Origin: an uncultured Clostridia bacterium
GTDB lineage: Bacteria; Bacillota; Clostridia; Christensenellales; Aristaeellaceae
Reading direction: 5' to 3'
Assembly (NCBI GenBank): GCA_934636105.1
Contig: CAKTZR010000002.1
Coordinates: 124,001-188,000 of the forward strand
Length of the DNA: 64,000 bases
In this document: positions 16,591-25,410 of the stretch, in pieces
Numbering within the stretch: the stretch's first letter is position 1
How the letters are laid out: every line of letters begins with the position of its first letter
Translations under genes and position numbers: made by a program
Notes under the pieces: model-generated
What the model was told of the DNA's origin: nothing
Databases searched by the model: none
Seen by the model: only the letters and a program-made list of their open reading frames with translations

Positions 16591-17499
16591 TCATGGCTTT
16601 ACAGTGGGGCCGAGTTTACCAGCTACACCGTCCTTCCAGCCTTTCAATATCATTTTTATTGTCTGTACTTTTTTAGGATTGTATTTAATTGCAATGAGGA
16701 TTTGCCGAACATTTTGTCTAACATATTTCATCGGTTCTCCATCTCTTTTAAACATATAGGTAAAATTTCTTGCCCGATAATATTCTTTCCAAGGGGCTTC
16801 TGTGCTTCCTTTTTTTGTTTTTCCTAATATTTTAAAGTATTTACGCTCCAAAACTGGATGATAGTAATTTGAATCAAAAACCGTTGCTACAAAAGCATTT
16901 GCTTTTAATGCTCTGTAATAATAATCCTGCTCATCGCCTTTTATAAAAAAATCCTTATTAGGATACCCTATTTTCTCCACAAGTTCTCTCGAAACAAGCG
17001 TTCCATTAAATGGATTAATTGTTCCAACAATCAAATTATCTTTTTCTCTCTCAGCCGCAATCTGCTTAGTTTTTATTCCACCATTCAGGCCAAAAGACAA
17101 TACCTCATCCGGCCCGCAAACAAGCGAGTTCAAGAGTAAAAGTTTATTAGTCAAATAGACTTCTTCTGCTTTTTTGACAAGAATCTCCATCATTTTCTCA
17201 TCAGCGGGACGGCCATCATCATCCATTAAACAGATAAAATCATAGCCATCTTCATAGGCCATTTTTAACCCCGTATAGAAGCCACCAGAACCGCCAATAT
17301 TTTCTTTTAAATAAACATATTTAATTATCTGATTATCGAGAATACCTTCCTCTTTCAATAGTTGTTCCGTATTATCAGAGCTATGGTTGTCAATAATATA
17401 ATATCTATCCACAACATAGCTTTGCGACAGTATCGCCCTAATATTCTTTACAAGCTCCTCTTTTCTATTATATGTAACAACAACGCCCGCTGTTTTCAT
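16591..17499 (-). CDS. Family 2 glycosyltransferase (GlfT2/rhamnosyltransferase-like)
   Basis: A 302-aa cytoplasmic GT-A enzyme. The start Gly-Val-Val-Val-Thr-Tyr-Asn-Arg and Tyr-Ile-Ile-Asp-Asn-His-Ser form the nucleotide-binding part, Leu-Met-Asp-Asp-Asp-Gly-Arg-Pro (~91-98) is the metal-binding DxD region, and Gly-Asp-Glu-Gln-Asp-Tyr-Tyr is the catalytic-base region. This subgroup transfers galactofuranose or rhamnose. Its ATG overlaps the upstream stop by 4 nt. Confidence 0.87.
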   Translation of the reverse strand: MKTAGVVVTYNRKEELVKNIRAILSQSYVVDRYYIIDNHSSDNTEQLLKEEGILDNQIIKYVYLKENIGGSGGFYTGLKMAYEDGYDFICLMDDDGRPADEKMMEILVKKAEEVYLTNKLLLLNSLVCGPDEVLSFGLNGGIKTKQIAAEREKDNLIVGTINPFNGTLVSRELVEKIGYPNKDFFIKGDEQDYYYRALKANAFVATVFDSNYYHPVLERKYFKILGKTKKGSTEAPWKEYYRARNFTYMFKRDGEPMKYVRQNVRQILIAIKYNPKKVQTIKMILKGWKDGVAGKLGPTVKP

Positions 17500-18581
17500 C
17501 TCTCATTCTCCTCGTAAAGTAAAGATTCCCATTTTTCACAAATTACATTTTCATCCAAAAGCTGTTTTACTTTTTCGGCTTCAATGGATAAACGAGTTCC
17601 TAAGTCAGTGTTTTCAATCAAAGAAATTATTGCCACTGCCATAGCATTGCTATCACCAACCGGCACAAGCAAACCATTGACACCGTCCTGAATCATCATA
17701 TGTGCGCCGCCGATTGGACAATCCGTACAAACACATGGTAAACCAATCGCCATAGCCTCAAGCATTGAATTGGATAACCCCTCATAGTCAGATGAAGATA
17801 CGAATCCAGCGCAGTCAAGTATACCTTCGTGAACCGTACTGGAGAAGCCTTCCATTACTATATACTTATCCGCTTGTTTTTCGTTGATATAATCCCTTAT
17901 TTCGTTCTCAATCAATCCTGTACCATATATTCTCAATTTGTACTCTGGATATTTAGAATGAACTTGCACAAAGGAATCAATCATCATCGGAAGATTCTTC
18001 TGTTTATCAATTCTACAAAATGTTACAAACTCTTTTCTTCTTGTGCCCTCAAATCTCTGTGGTAAATTCGGGGTAATAGGGTTTGGAATAACACAACCAT
18101 TCTTTTGTGCACGCTTAGGAAAATAAGCTAATGCATCTGGCGTCTGATACACTGTTTTATACATAAATCCAAACATGTGATCTCGAATTAGCCGGAATGC
18201 AGCATTATGTGGTTCTGTGCGCGGATCAGTTCTCTCTGATCCAATCACTTTAATATTTAATCCCGTTGTATATATCCGAGCATATGTCGCCATTCTTGAC
18301 ATAAATGCATAAAGATAGGCACCTGGATGTTTCTTTAAAATTTTCCTTGTTTTAATACAAGGTTCAATCATATCAATCTCACTTTTCACATTGCAATGTA
18401 ACCATATAAGATTGATAGCTTGATTAAGCGGATAATCAATTGGACTATCTCTCCAAACTATTATTGTCACTGGGTATCCTTTTTCCGCTAAATAGTTTGC
18501 CAAGATACAAATTACCCTATGTGCTCCTCCCCAGCCTTTTCCGCCCAAGCTTCCAATTACGAAAAAAACTTCTTTATTCAT
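17496..18581 (-). CDS. Family 4 glycosyltransferase (GT-B)
   Basis: A 361-aa retaining glycosyltransferase. An N-terminal Gly-Gly-rich loop (Gly-Lys-Gly-Trp-Gly-Gly-Ala-His-Arg) and a C-terminal Glu-Gly-Leu-Ser-Asn-Ser-Met-Leu-Glu-Ala-Met-Ala motif mark GT4. ATG 18581 is chosen as start (GGAG 6 nt upstream, 4-nt overlap with the preceding stop); an ATG 12 nt earlier has no site. It overlaps both neighbours by 4 nt, so translation is coupled. Sugar specificity cannot be read. Confidence 0.87.
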   Translation of the reverse strand: MNKEVFFVIGSLGGKGWGGAHRVICILANYLAEKGYPVTIIVWRDSPIDYPLNQAINLIWLHCNVKSEIDMIEPCIKTRKILKKHPGAYLYAFMSRMATYARIYTTGLNIKVIGSERTDPRTEPHNAAFRLIRDHMFGFMYKTVYQTPDALAYFPKRAQKNGCVIPNPITPNLPQRFEGTRRKEFVTFCRIDKQKNLPMMIDSFVQVHSKYPEYKLRIYGTGLIENEIRDYINEKQADKYIVMEGFSSTVHEGILDCAGFVSSSDYEGLSNSMLEAMAIGLPCVCTDCPIGGAHMMIQDGVNGLLVPVGDSNAMAVAIISLIENTDLGTRLSIEAEKVKQLLDENVICEKWESLLYEENER

Positions 18582-19687
18582 CTTCTGCTCCATCGATTTA
18601 AATAATATCTCTCCATATATTTTGCAGTTGCGTCCATATCAAAACCCGCATCGATCACAAACTGTTGCATGTTGGTATGTGCTTTCGGGTTCTGCGCCAT
18701 TTCAAGTGCTGAATTTGCCCACTTTTCTGCGCCATCGCTCAGCAATAGTTTCCGGTAGATTGGTGTAATATCCGTTTCCGGCGGCAATCCTTCAGAGCAG
18801 ACAATAGGAACACCCGCCGCCTGCGCTTCGATTGCAACAATACCCAGCCCTTCAAACAAAGACGGGAAAACAAACACATCCATTGCCTGATAGATTCTGT
18901 TCATATCCTTTCTATTTCCAAGAAAATGCACGCAATCTGCAAGGCAATTTTCTGCCACTTTGCTTTTTATTTTATCTTCTAATGGTCCGGTGCCAACGAG
19001 GATTAATTCAGCGTTAGGCTTTTTCCTCTTGATTTCTGCAAAAACATCAATCAGAAAATCATGATTTTTCTGAGGGTGCAGCCGTCCAACATGACCGACA
19101 ACAAATTTATCCTCTAATCCCAGCTCTTTTCTGATTTCTTTTCTGACATCTGCATCTGCAATAAAGTTCTGCGAATCAATCGCGTTTTTCAGCACTTGAA
19201 ACTGCTTATCCTTGAACAGATATTTTCCAGCTTCTTCAGAGCAGGCAAAAAGGTCTGTAGCGTTTTTAGTGAATATCCGTTGCATGAACAGCTTCGGCAG
19301 GTACTTTATATCGTGTACCGTCTCATTATTGTGTGAATGTGCGATTCTGACCGGGATACCTGCTTTCTTTGCTGCTTTCAAACAGAAATACCCAATCGTG
19401 TAGGCGTGGCAATGAACAATTTTGTATTCGTGATGTTGCGCAAAAAAAGTCGCCAACTCCTTTTGAAATTTCGGAAGATTCAAATCCTCCCGGAAAGACA
19501 GCTTATAAACATGCCCTCCCATTTTTTCGATCTCATCATCATAAAACTGTTTTTCCTTATAAACGACCAAAAAATCAAACTGTACTTTCGTTCTGTCAAT
19601 TTTCCGGTATATATTCATCAACAAAGCCTGCGTACCGCCGGCTTCCATTCGCTGAAGGATATGCAAGACTCTGATCGGCTCTCCCAT
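18578..19687 (-). CDS. Family 4 glycosyltransferase (EpsF-like)
   Basis: A 369-aa GT-B enzyme. The N-terminus has Arg-Met-Glu-Ala-Gly-Gly-Thr-Gln-Ala, the centre His-Val-Gly-Arg-Leu-His-Pro-Gln-Lys-Asn, and the C-terminal donor site Glu-Gly-Leu-Gly-Ile-Val-Ala-Ile-Glu-Ala-Gln-Ala, where EpsF-type enzymes have the E-x7-E motif. It probably adds one sugar to the EPS repeat. The next gene overlaps its stop by 4 nt. Confidence 0.88.
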   Translation of the reverse strand: MGEPIRVLHILQRMEAGGTQALLMNIYRKIDRTKVQFDFLVVYKEKQFYDDEIEKMGGHVYKLSFREDLNLPKFQKELATFFAQHHEYKIVHCHAYTIGYFCLKAAKKAGIPVRIAHSHNNETVHDIKYLPKLFMQRIFTKNATDLFACSEEAGKYLFKDKQFQVLKNAIDSQNFIADADVRKEIRKELGLEDKFVVGHVGRLHPQKNHDFLIDVFAEIKRKKPNAELILVGTGPLEDKIKSKVAENCLADCVHFLGNRKDMNRIYQAMDVFVFPSLFEGLGIVAIEAQAAGVPIVCSEGLPPETDITPIYRKLLLSDGAEKWANSALEMAQNPKAHTNMQQFVIDAGFDMDATAKYMERYYLNRWSRR

Positions 19688-19708
19688 GAATTCTTCCTCC
19701 GCAAAATT

Positions 19709-20860
19709 TCAAAAAGACTTGAGCATTTGAATCAACTTATTGGGCAGCACAGATTTCAACCGTGCTTTTGGCTGAAAGCCAACCCTAATATGCTCTATAA
19801 AGCCTGGTTCATCAATGTCTTTATAGAAGGTATCTCTAGTCGCCGGCCTGCTGCTCGGCTGCACAAGATTATGCTGCTTCACCATGCCTTCTTCCAGCGT
19901 TGCCTCTTCCACTTCTGCAAAAGGGCGCATCATTTCAAAGAGTTTTTGACCTTTTTCTGTATTGACAAGCACACTGGATACTCCCTTTGGAGAATTAAAG
20001 TTTGGATGGCTCTTTGCAATCCCCCAGAAATCGCCCACTGTCAAATCTCCCACACGGCTCGTATTCGCATAGGCGCACTGATAACAACTCTCTCTATAAC
20101 AGTCGCCATCCATAAAATGTTTCCCATAGCGATCAAGGGAGAGTGTCTTTGTCTTTGTCTTTGTCTTTGTCTTTAGCAGGTATTGTGTTCCCCAACCTCT
20201 CTTGTCTTTGGAACGGAAGTTGAAATAGATTACTCTGCCAGCCGTCTGCTTGTTCTGGTATTCCAGATACTTTTTGAAGAACTTCGGCGAAGGCACACCG
20301 TGGCAAATCAGGTCAACTGTGTATAAATTTTCTGGATTGCCGCCCAAAAAAGCATACAGACCTGCAATCTGGCAGGGAGTTCCTGTAAAAAGTACCGTTT
20401 TTCCCTCTGACAAACGCTGTTTGACCTTTGCGTAGCTATCTTTCGGGTCAGACTGAACATACTTAGAGGACTGTAGTTTCTCTCTTTCTGCTTCATCTGT
20501 CACTTCAATGTGGCTTACGACCAGCTGTTCATCATAAGCGGCACCGTAGACCACGCCGCCCATTTGCAATACAGTCTTTGCCGCACTATCCGCCGCACCG
20601 CCAGATGCAGAGCGCATAATATCCACATCATTTTTATTTCGCCACGCCCAAACTTTATGTGGCTCATTCCGATGAAATTCCGTATTTTCTACTGGACACT
20701 TTTTCAAGCACACATTGCACTCGATGCAGCTTTTTTCATCAACAGACGGATACCAGAATCCCTCTTTGTTTTCTACCATAGAGATACAGTGTTTTGGGCA
20801 GCTTTGCTCACAGCTTTTACATCCCACACATTTCTCTTTTATCCTCGATATGTTCTCCAT
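19709..20860 (-). CDS. FrhB-like Fe-S/flavin protein (partner of polysaccharide pyruvyltransferase)
   Basis: A 383-aa protein. Two 4Fe-4S clusters are indicated by Cys-Val-Gly-Cys-Lys-Ser-Cys-Glu-Gln-Ser-Cys-Pro (~12-23) and Cys-Ile-Glu-Cys-Asn-Val-Cys-Leu-Lys-Lys-Cys-Pro (~45-56). The rest is the coenzyme F420 hydrogenase/dehydrogenase beta-subunit fold. In EPS clusters this family sits next to pyruvyltransferase genes, as here; its reaction there is not established. It contains a Lys-Thr run of five repeats from a hexanucleotide repeat. Confidence 0.85.
   Translation of the reverse strand: MENISRIKEKCVGCKSCEQSCPKHCISMVENKEGFWYPSVDEKSCIECNVCLKKCPVENTEFHRNEPHKVWAWRNKNDVDIMRSASGGAADSAAKTVLQMGGVVYGAAYDEQLVVSHIEVTDEAEREKLQSSKYVQSDPKDSYAKVKQRLSEGKTVLFTGTPCQIAGLYAFLGGNPENLYTVDLICHGVPSPKFFKKYLEYQNKQTAGRVIYFNFRSKDKRGWGTQYLLKTKTKTKTKTLSLDRYGKHFMDGDCYRESCYQCAYANTSRVGDLTVGDFWGIAKSHPNFNSPKGVSSVLVNTEKGQKLFEMMRPFAEVEEATLEEGMVKQHNLVQPSSRPATRDTFYKDIDEPGFIEHIRVGFQPKARLKSVLPNKLIQMLKSF
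20145..20174 (-). repeat. Hexanucleotide repeat (GTCTTT)5
   Basis: Five perfect tandem copies of GTCTTT on the plus strand, encoding five Lys-Thr pairs in the FrhB-like protein. Copy-number change would keep the frame but change linker length. Confidence 0.9.
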
Positions 20861-20861
20861 T

Positions 20862-21986
20862 TTATCCCTCTAAATTTTTTCTCAGATACTCCTTCGACAC
20901 TTCTCTATGTGCTTTCAACAGCTCCTCAACTTTTGCGTAATCAATCGTCTTTTCATTGATGTTTTCTGCATCTTCAATTTTCGTTGTCATCCGATTGGCC
21001 AGTCCCAGTCGCTTTAGCAAATCGCTCAATTTTTCTTCATTACCATAGCTATTACCCACGCTCTTGCGAATCAATGTCGTAAATGGCCGATGTGTGATAA
21101 CTGAGAAGATGCTGCCGTGGAAAGTATCGGTAATGACTTCTTCTGCATTTCTGAAATAGGCCAGAACTTCAAAGGGTGAGCAGTCCACGAATCGGTCTGC
21201 ACATTTTTGGATACCACCAATTGTATATACCTTCAAATTCTTTTTCTTTGCATAAGCAGCAATCCAATCTGCCTCATCATTGGAAATACGACCTGCATAC
21301 GCGTACAGAATCAAATACTTCTCATTAGTCTGAACCCGTGGGATTTTGTCGCAGCAGTTCATGTAATCATAGGTCAGAACCGGATCCAGATTGTACACCG
21401 GTTCTTTCCCAGTAAGCTGCTCTACAATAGTTCCTGAATTAGCATCTCGTACAGAAATCGCGTCAAATTTCTTAAGCAAAGCTCCGACTTCTTCAGTCTT
21501 TTTATACTTTTTCAGCTTTTCCAATGTAGTATTGCCGAAAGACGCCGCATAAGTGATAAGTTTCTTCGCATGGTTATCTTTTCCAAATAATTCTAGCGAA
21601 TAGCCCACATTGGAATTCTTTTGAATACAGTTAAAAACCTCGTCACTGCCAATCACAAGGCAATCCAATGTCGGGTTGTAGTTCATTTCGTCTGTAATTC
21701 CCAAAAGTGGCATATACTTTTGAGCAAAAGACTGTTTGTATCGGATGAACGATAATTTGTGTGCAAGAGGAGCCCGATACCGAAAAGTTTCCAGACCCTT
21801 TTCTATCTTTCGGACGCCCTTGTTTTTGCTATCTGCATTTTCTGCAATTACTGGAGCACCCACATGGTAATCCACAAACTCTACATTGCAGCCAACTTCC
21901 TCAATTAGCTGCTTCAATGCATATGCCTGCAAAAACGATCCGTAGTTTGCAATACGCTGCATCGACATGATTCCAACTTTTTTCAT
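20862..21986 (-). CDS. Polysaccharide pyruvyl transferase family protein (CsaB/WcaK-like)
   Basis: A 374-aa protein of the PF04230 type. Features include the N-terminal Ala-Asn-Tyr-Gly-Ser-Phe-Leu-Gln-Ala segment, Gly-Ser-Asp-Glu-Val-Phe-Asn, and a C-terminal Asp-Thr-Phe-His-Gly-Ser-Ile-Phe motif with the conserved His. It would put a pyruvate ketal on an EPS sugar. The start is set at 21986, with GAGG 8 nt upstream; the frame reaches 22010 without a better site. It lies 1 nt upstream of the FrhB-like gene. Confidence 0.87.
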   Translation of the reverse strand: MKKVGIMSMQRIANYGSFLQAYALKQLIEEVGCNVEFVDYHVGAPVIAENADSKNKGVRKIEKGLETFRYRAPLAHKLSFIRYKQSFAQKYMPLLGITDEMNYNPTLDCLVIGSDEVFNCIQKNSNVGYSLELFGKDNHAKKLITYAASFGNTTLEKLKKYKKTEEVGALLKKFDAISVRDANSGTIVEQLTGKEPVYNLDPVLTYDYMNCCDKIPRVQTNEKYLILYAYAGRISNDEADWIAAYAKKKNLKVYTIGGIQKCADRFVDCSPFEVLAYFRNAEEVITDTFHGSIFSVITHRPFTTLIRKSVGNSYGNEEKLSDLLKRLGLANRMTTKIEDAENINEKTIDYAKVEELLKAHREVSKEYLRKNLEG

Positions 21987-21996
21987 CCATCCATCC

Positions 21997-22491
21997 TCAA
22001 TACAATTCATCTACCAGTTTTTCAAGTTCTTCATTAAACTTTGCGTTATTGCTACTCATGCCATGTCCCATGCCGGCAACAATCTGATCATAGTTCGTTA
22101 TGATATCTCCCAGTGTATTAATGTCCTCCACCGGAATAATTGTTCCCATTCTCTGTGCTACATTTCGTGCAAATTCAACCTGATGGTCATTCACATGCTC
22201 GTTAAACTGATGCTGACGTGGCACAACAATGGGAGTTTTACCAATCTGCAGCGGCATGATGAAACTGGCCGGGCCACCGTGAGTAATCACAATGCGAGCA
22301 TCGGCCACATTCTTTACCATCTGCTGATACGGAATTAATTTGCTCCACTGGCAATATTTCGGCTCGTATGTACTGAAACCAGTCTGGATAATCACATCAT
22401 CCTGAATTGTGCCATCTTTCTTTAATTCATCTATTTTCTGAATCAGCCGATTAAACGGCTGCTCATGTGTTCCTACCGTCACAAAAATCAT
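21997..22491 (-). CDS. Alg13/PssE-like glycosyltransferase subunit (donor-binding half)
   Basis: A 164-aa protein corresponding to the C-terminal half of a GT28 enzyme. It has the start Ile-Phe-Val-Thr-Val-Gly-Thr-His-Glu-Gln-Pro-Phe and the UDP-sugar site Val-Ile-Thr-His-Gly-Gly-Pro-Ala-Ser. In yeast Alg13/Alg14 and bacterial PssE/PssD pairs the active enzyme is a complex of this soluble half with a membrane-bound half, encoded here directly upstream (15 nt away). Confidence 0.88.
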   Translation of the reverse strand: MIFVTVGTHEQPFNRLIQKIDELKKDGTIQDDVIIQTGFSTYEPKYCQWSKLIPYQQMVKNVADARIVITHGGPASFIMPLQIGKTPIVVPRQHQFNEHVNDHQVEFARNVAQRMGTIIPVEDINTLGDIITNYDQIVAGMGHGMSSNNAKFNEELEKLVDELY

Positions 22492-22506
22492 TTTCTCGTC
22501 CTCTAC

Positions 22507-22971
22507 TTAGAATATGCTGCCAAGGTTAACCGCCTTTGGATAAACTTTTTTCTGTTCTTCCCACTGCACAACAAACTTATCTGCAATGGGATAAATCAGT
22601 TTTCCTGTCAACGTCGGTTTATCAATTCGATCAAAGACCTCGATATAGACCAGCTTGGCCCCCATCATCTTCCCCACGTAAAAGAACGGAACTGCAACCG
22701 CCGCACCACTGGAAATAATTAAATCAGGTTTTTCTTGGCGTAGCACATTCCAAGCAATCTTTGTATTTTTGATAAGCGCTTTAATACTACGATTAGTGGG
22801 AAAATAGCACGGATAGACCTTTTCACCTTCTAAAAGACTTCGGGCATCTTCTTTATCAAACGTCACCCAAAAATGATCCTTATCTTTCCAAAACGGCCTT
22901 AGCATATAAAGATGAGTTAAATGCCCCCCCGATGATCCAACTAAGCAAACTTTTATTTGTTTGTCCGTCAT
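22507..22971 (-). CDS. Alg14/PssD-like glycosyltransferase subunit (membrane/acceptor half)
   Basis: A 154-aa protein with the Alg14-type start Cys-Leu-Val-Gly-Ser-Ser-Gly-Gly-His-Leu-Thr-His-Leu (~9-21) and a hydrophobic Ile-Ile-Ser-Ser-Gly-Ala-Ala-Val-Ala-Val-Pro segment. It should recruit the Alg13-like partner to the membrane-linked acceptor and transfer an early sugar of the EPS repeat. The Gly-Gly pair is encoded by a G7 run (22924-22930). Both halves are complete. Confidence 0.87.
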   Translation of the reverse strand: MTDKQIKVCLVGSSGGHLTHLYMLRPFWKDKDHFWVTFDKEDARSLLEGEKVYPCYFPTNRSIKALIKNTKIAWNVLRQEKPDLIISSGAAVAVPFFYVGKMMGAKLVYIEVFDRIDKPTLTGKLIYPIADKFVVQWEEQKKVYPKAVNLGSIF

Positions 22972-22987
22972 CTAACTCCCCCCTTTA

Positions 22988-24238
22988 TTAGTCTCTCCTG
23001 AAAATATCCCTCGTATATACCTTTTCTTTTACGTCATCTAGGCACTTATCATAGCGGTTTGCAATAATGGCCTGACTCTGCTTCTTAAATTCGTCCAGAT
23101 CATTGACCACAACGCTGCCGAAGAACTTCTCTCCATCTTTTAACGTCGGCTCATAGATGATGACCGTCGCACCCTTGGCCTTGATGCGCTTCATGACGCC
23201 CTGAATGGAGCTCTGGCGGAAGTTATCGCTGTTGCTCTTCATGGTCAGGCGGTACACGCCCACCACGACTTCTTTCTCCTTGCCCTCATCCCAGCTATCG
23301 TTTGCTTCGTAAGCGCCGGCCATTTCAAGTACGCGATCCGCAATAAAGTCTTTGCGCGTGCGGTTCGAATCAACGATCGCTTCAATCAGGTTTTCCGGCA
23401 CATCGGCATAATTGGCGAGCAGCTGCTTGGTATCCTTAGGCAGGCAGTATCCGCCGTAGCCAAAGCTGGGATTGTTGTAATGCGTGCCGATGCGCGGATC
23501 AAGGCAGACGCCGTTGATGATCTGCTCGGTGTTCAGCCCCTTCATCTCAGCATAGGTATCCAGCTCATTGAAATAGCTGACACGCAGCGCCAGATAGGTA
23601 TTGGCAAACAGTTTGACAGCTTCCGCCTCGGTAAAGCCCATGAACAGAGTGTCGATATTCTCCTTAATAGCGCCTTCCTGCAGGAGTTCCGCAAAGGTGT
23701 GTGCAGCCTTTACCAAACGAGCATTGTCTACATCAGTACCGACGATGATACGAGAAGGATAAAGGTTGTCGTACAATGCCTTGCTCTCTCGCAGGAACTC
23801 AGGGCTAAAAATGATATTATCGCAGTGGAACTTCTCACGCACAGAAGCCGTATAGCCAACCGGAATGGTGCTCTTAATGACCATAATTGCTTCCGGGTTG
23901 TACTCGATGACCAGCTTAATCACTGCTTCAACAGCACTGGTGTCGAAAAAATTCTTCTTGCTATCGTAATTTGTAGGAGCTGCTATCACTACAAAATCAG
24001 CATCACTGTATGCTTCCTTTGCATCCAGAGTCGCAGTCAGGTTCAGCTCTTTCTCTGCCAGATACTTTTCAATGTACTCATCCTGAATCGGAGACTTCTT
24101 GTTATTGATCAGCTCCACTTTCTCAGGAACAATATCTACTGCCATAACCTTATGGTGCTGGCTTAATAGCGTTGCGATGGACAGGCCAACGTAACCGGTT
24201 CCGGCTACGGCGATTTTCAAATCTTTAAAATCTCTCAT
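22988..24238 (-). CDS. ugd: UDP-glucose 6-dehydrogenase
   Basis: A 416-aa NAD-dependent enzyme converting UDP-glucose to UDP-glucuronate. It has the Rossmann motif Gly-Thr-Gly-Tyr-Val-Gly (13-18), Lys-Ser-Thr-Ile-Pro-Val-Gly and the catalytic Cys265 in Gly-Tyr-Gly-Gly-Tyr-Cys-Leu-Pro-Lys-Asp. The GC content is visibly higher than in genes just downstream, so the AT-rich block begins after this gene. It feeds the 4-epimerase encoded at 26592-27656. A GGAGAAAGGA site precedes the ATG. Confidence 0.92.
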   Translation of the reverse strand: MRDFKDLKIAVAGTGYVGLSIATLLSQHHKVMAVDIVPEKVELINNKKSPIQDEYIEKYLAEKELNLTATLDAKEAYSDADFVVIAAPTNYDSKKNFFDTSAVEAVIKLVIEYNPEAIMVIKSTIPVGYTASVREKFHCDNIIFSPEFLRESKALYDNLYPSRIIVGTDVDNARLVKAAHTFAELLQEGAIKENIDTLFMGFTEAEAVKLFANTYLALRVSYFNELDTYAEMKGLNTEQIINGVCLDPRIGTHYNNPSFGYGGYCLPKDTKQLLANYADVPENLIEAIVDSNRTRKDFIADRVLEMAGAYEANDSWDEGKEKEVVVGVYRLTMKSNSDNFRQSSIQGVMKRIKAKGATVIIYEPTLKDGEKFFGSVVVNDLDEFKKQSQAIIANRYDKCLDDVKEKVYTRDIFRRD

Positions 24239-24266
24239 GATTCCTTTCTCCTCTCTCTTTGTGTTT

Positions 24267-25007
24267 TTATTTTGAAAACACGCTTTTCACATACTCATAG
24301 CTATTAATGTCGCCAATGTCATACCGTTTTCCCGGCATCAGGAAGGCGTGCATCGGAGTCTGCTTGCTCAACCAAGCCGCAAAGCTGCCCGGTGCGTCAT
24401 AGCCACAGCCATTGTCCAGTGCCTCCTGAATGCGCTTTACGTCGCAGGCACGGTAGCAATAGAACGGCGGCACGGCCAGATTTCCTTTCGGCTCTTTCGG
24501 CTTTTCCTCATAGCTGGTAATCAAATCATTGCCATCGAGCGTGATGATTGCCGTCTTCTGCTGCTTTTTCAGCTCGTTTTCCTCATGGCACATCACACAG
24601 GAGGTATTTTTCTCTTTGGCAAACTCCACAAACTTGGAAAGACTGAAATCCAGCACATTGTCACCAGCCATAACCAGCAGGTCATCCGTCAAGTTCAGCT
24701 TTTCGACTGCCAACTGGATGTCCTTGACTGCACCAAGCCGAGTCTCATTGGTGCTTGTGCCATCATCGATTACAGTGATTTCATATGGCCGAGTTCTTAC
24801 TTTTTCGTTCTTCCAGTCCTCAAAGTGCTGTGCGAACTTGTGGTTGGAAATCACAATAAATTCATCAATGTCGGTTGTATCCACCAGATCATCCACCAGC
24901 CAGTCAAGGATGGACTTCTCGCCAACCTTCAGAAGCGGCTTTGGAAAATTCTCAGTCAACGGGTAGAGCCGCGTGGCATAACCGGCTGCTAAAATCAAAC
25001 ATTTCAT
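24267..25007 (-). CDS. Sugar-1-phosphate nucleotidyltransferase
   Basis: A 246-aa NTP-transferase with the signature Leu-Ala-Ala-Gly-Tyr-Ala-Thr-Arg-Leu-Tyr-Pro-Leu-Thr and Phe-Pro-Lys-Pro-Leu-Leu near the start, and Met-Ala-Gly-Asp-Asn-Val-Leu-Asp for metal binding. Start 25007 has GGAG 9 nt upstream; the longer frame overlaps the VOC gene. A galacturonokinase-like gene two places upstream makes UTP:galacturonate-1-phosphate uridylyltransferase a reasonable guess, but other sugars are possible. Confidence 0.85.
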   Translation of the reverse strand: MKCLILAAGYATRLYPLTENFPKPLLKVGEKSILDWLVDDLVDTTDIDEFIVISNHKFAQHFEDWKNEKVRTRPYEITVIDDGTSTNETRLGAVKDIQLAVEKLNLTDDLLVMAGDNVLDFSLSKFVEFAKEKNTSCVMCHEENELKKQQKTAIITLDGNDLITSYEEKPKEPKGNLAVPPFYCYRACDVKRIQEALDNGCGYDAPGSFAAWLSKQTPMHAFLMPGKRYDIGDINSYEYVKSVFSK

Positions 25008-25026
25008 CTCTATGTACTCCCCTATT

Positions 25027-25410
25027 TCACTCGTGAATCTCCAACGGTAAACCGTCCGGATCAAAGAAGAATGTCATCTTTTCCCCTGTGAAGCTGTCTG
25101 TCCGAATTGGCTCACACTCGATTCCTATCTCGGCCAGTTCTTTTACAGTTTCTTCTACGCTTTCCACTCGAAAGGCCAGATGTCGCAAGCCGCAGGCTTC
25201 CGGTCGGTTCACACGCTTCGGTGGATTCTTCTCAGCAAAAATCTCAAGTTCCGTGTGTTCATCCACCCGAAGATCCAATTTCCAGTCATCGCGCTCTTTC
25301 CGGTAATTCTCTCGAATCACCTCAAAGCCGAGCTTGTTAATGTAAAATTCTCTGGCTTTCTCGATGTCAGAAACTATAATTGCTATGTGATGTACGGAAT
25401 TCAGTTTCAT
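25027..25410 (-). CDS. VOC/glyoxalase-family metalloprotein
   Basis: A 127-aa single-domain vicinal-oxygen-chelate protein with two beta-alpha-beta-beta-beta modules. The likely metal ligands are the His after Ser-Val-His, a Glu in the Leu-Glu-Ile strand, the His of Arg-His-Leu-Ala-Phe-Arg and the Glu of Pro-Leu-Glu-Ile-His. It resembles the YaeR-type glyoxalase-I-like group. Its ATG overlaps the kinase stop by 4 nt, an odd partner for EPS genes; it may act on a sugar or be a passenger. Confidence 0.85.
   Translation of the reverse strand: MKLNSVHHIAIIVSDIEKAREFYINKLGFEVIRENYRKERDDWKLDLRVDEHTELEIFAEKNPPKRVNRPEACGLRHLAFRVESVEETVKELAEIGIECEPIRTDSFTGEKMTFFFDPDGLPLEIHE

Noticed and set aside
20145..20174. 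Possible CRISPR-like repeat
   Set aside because: Direct tandem hexamers without spacers, inside a coding frame.
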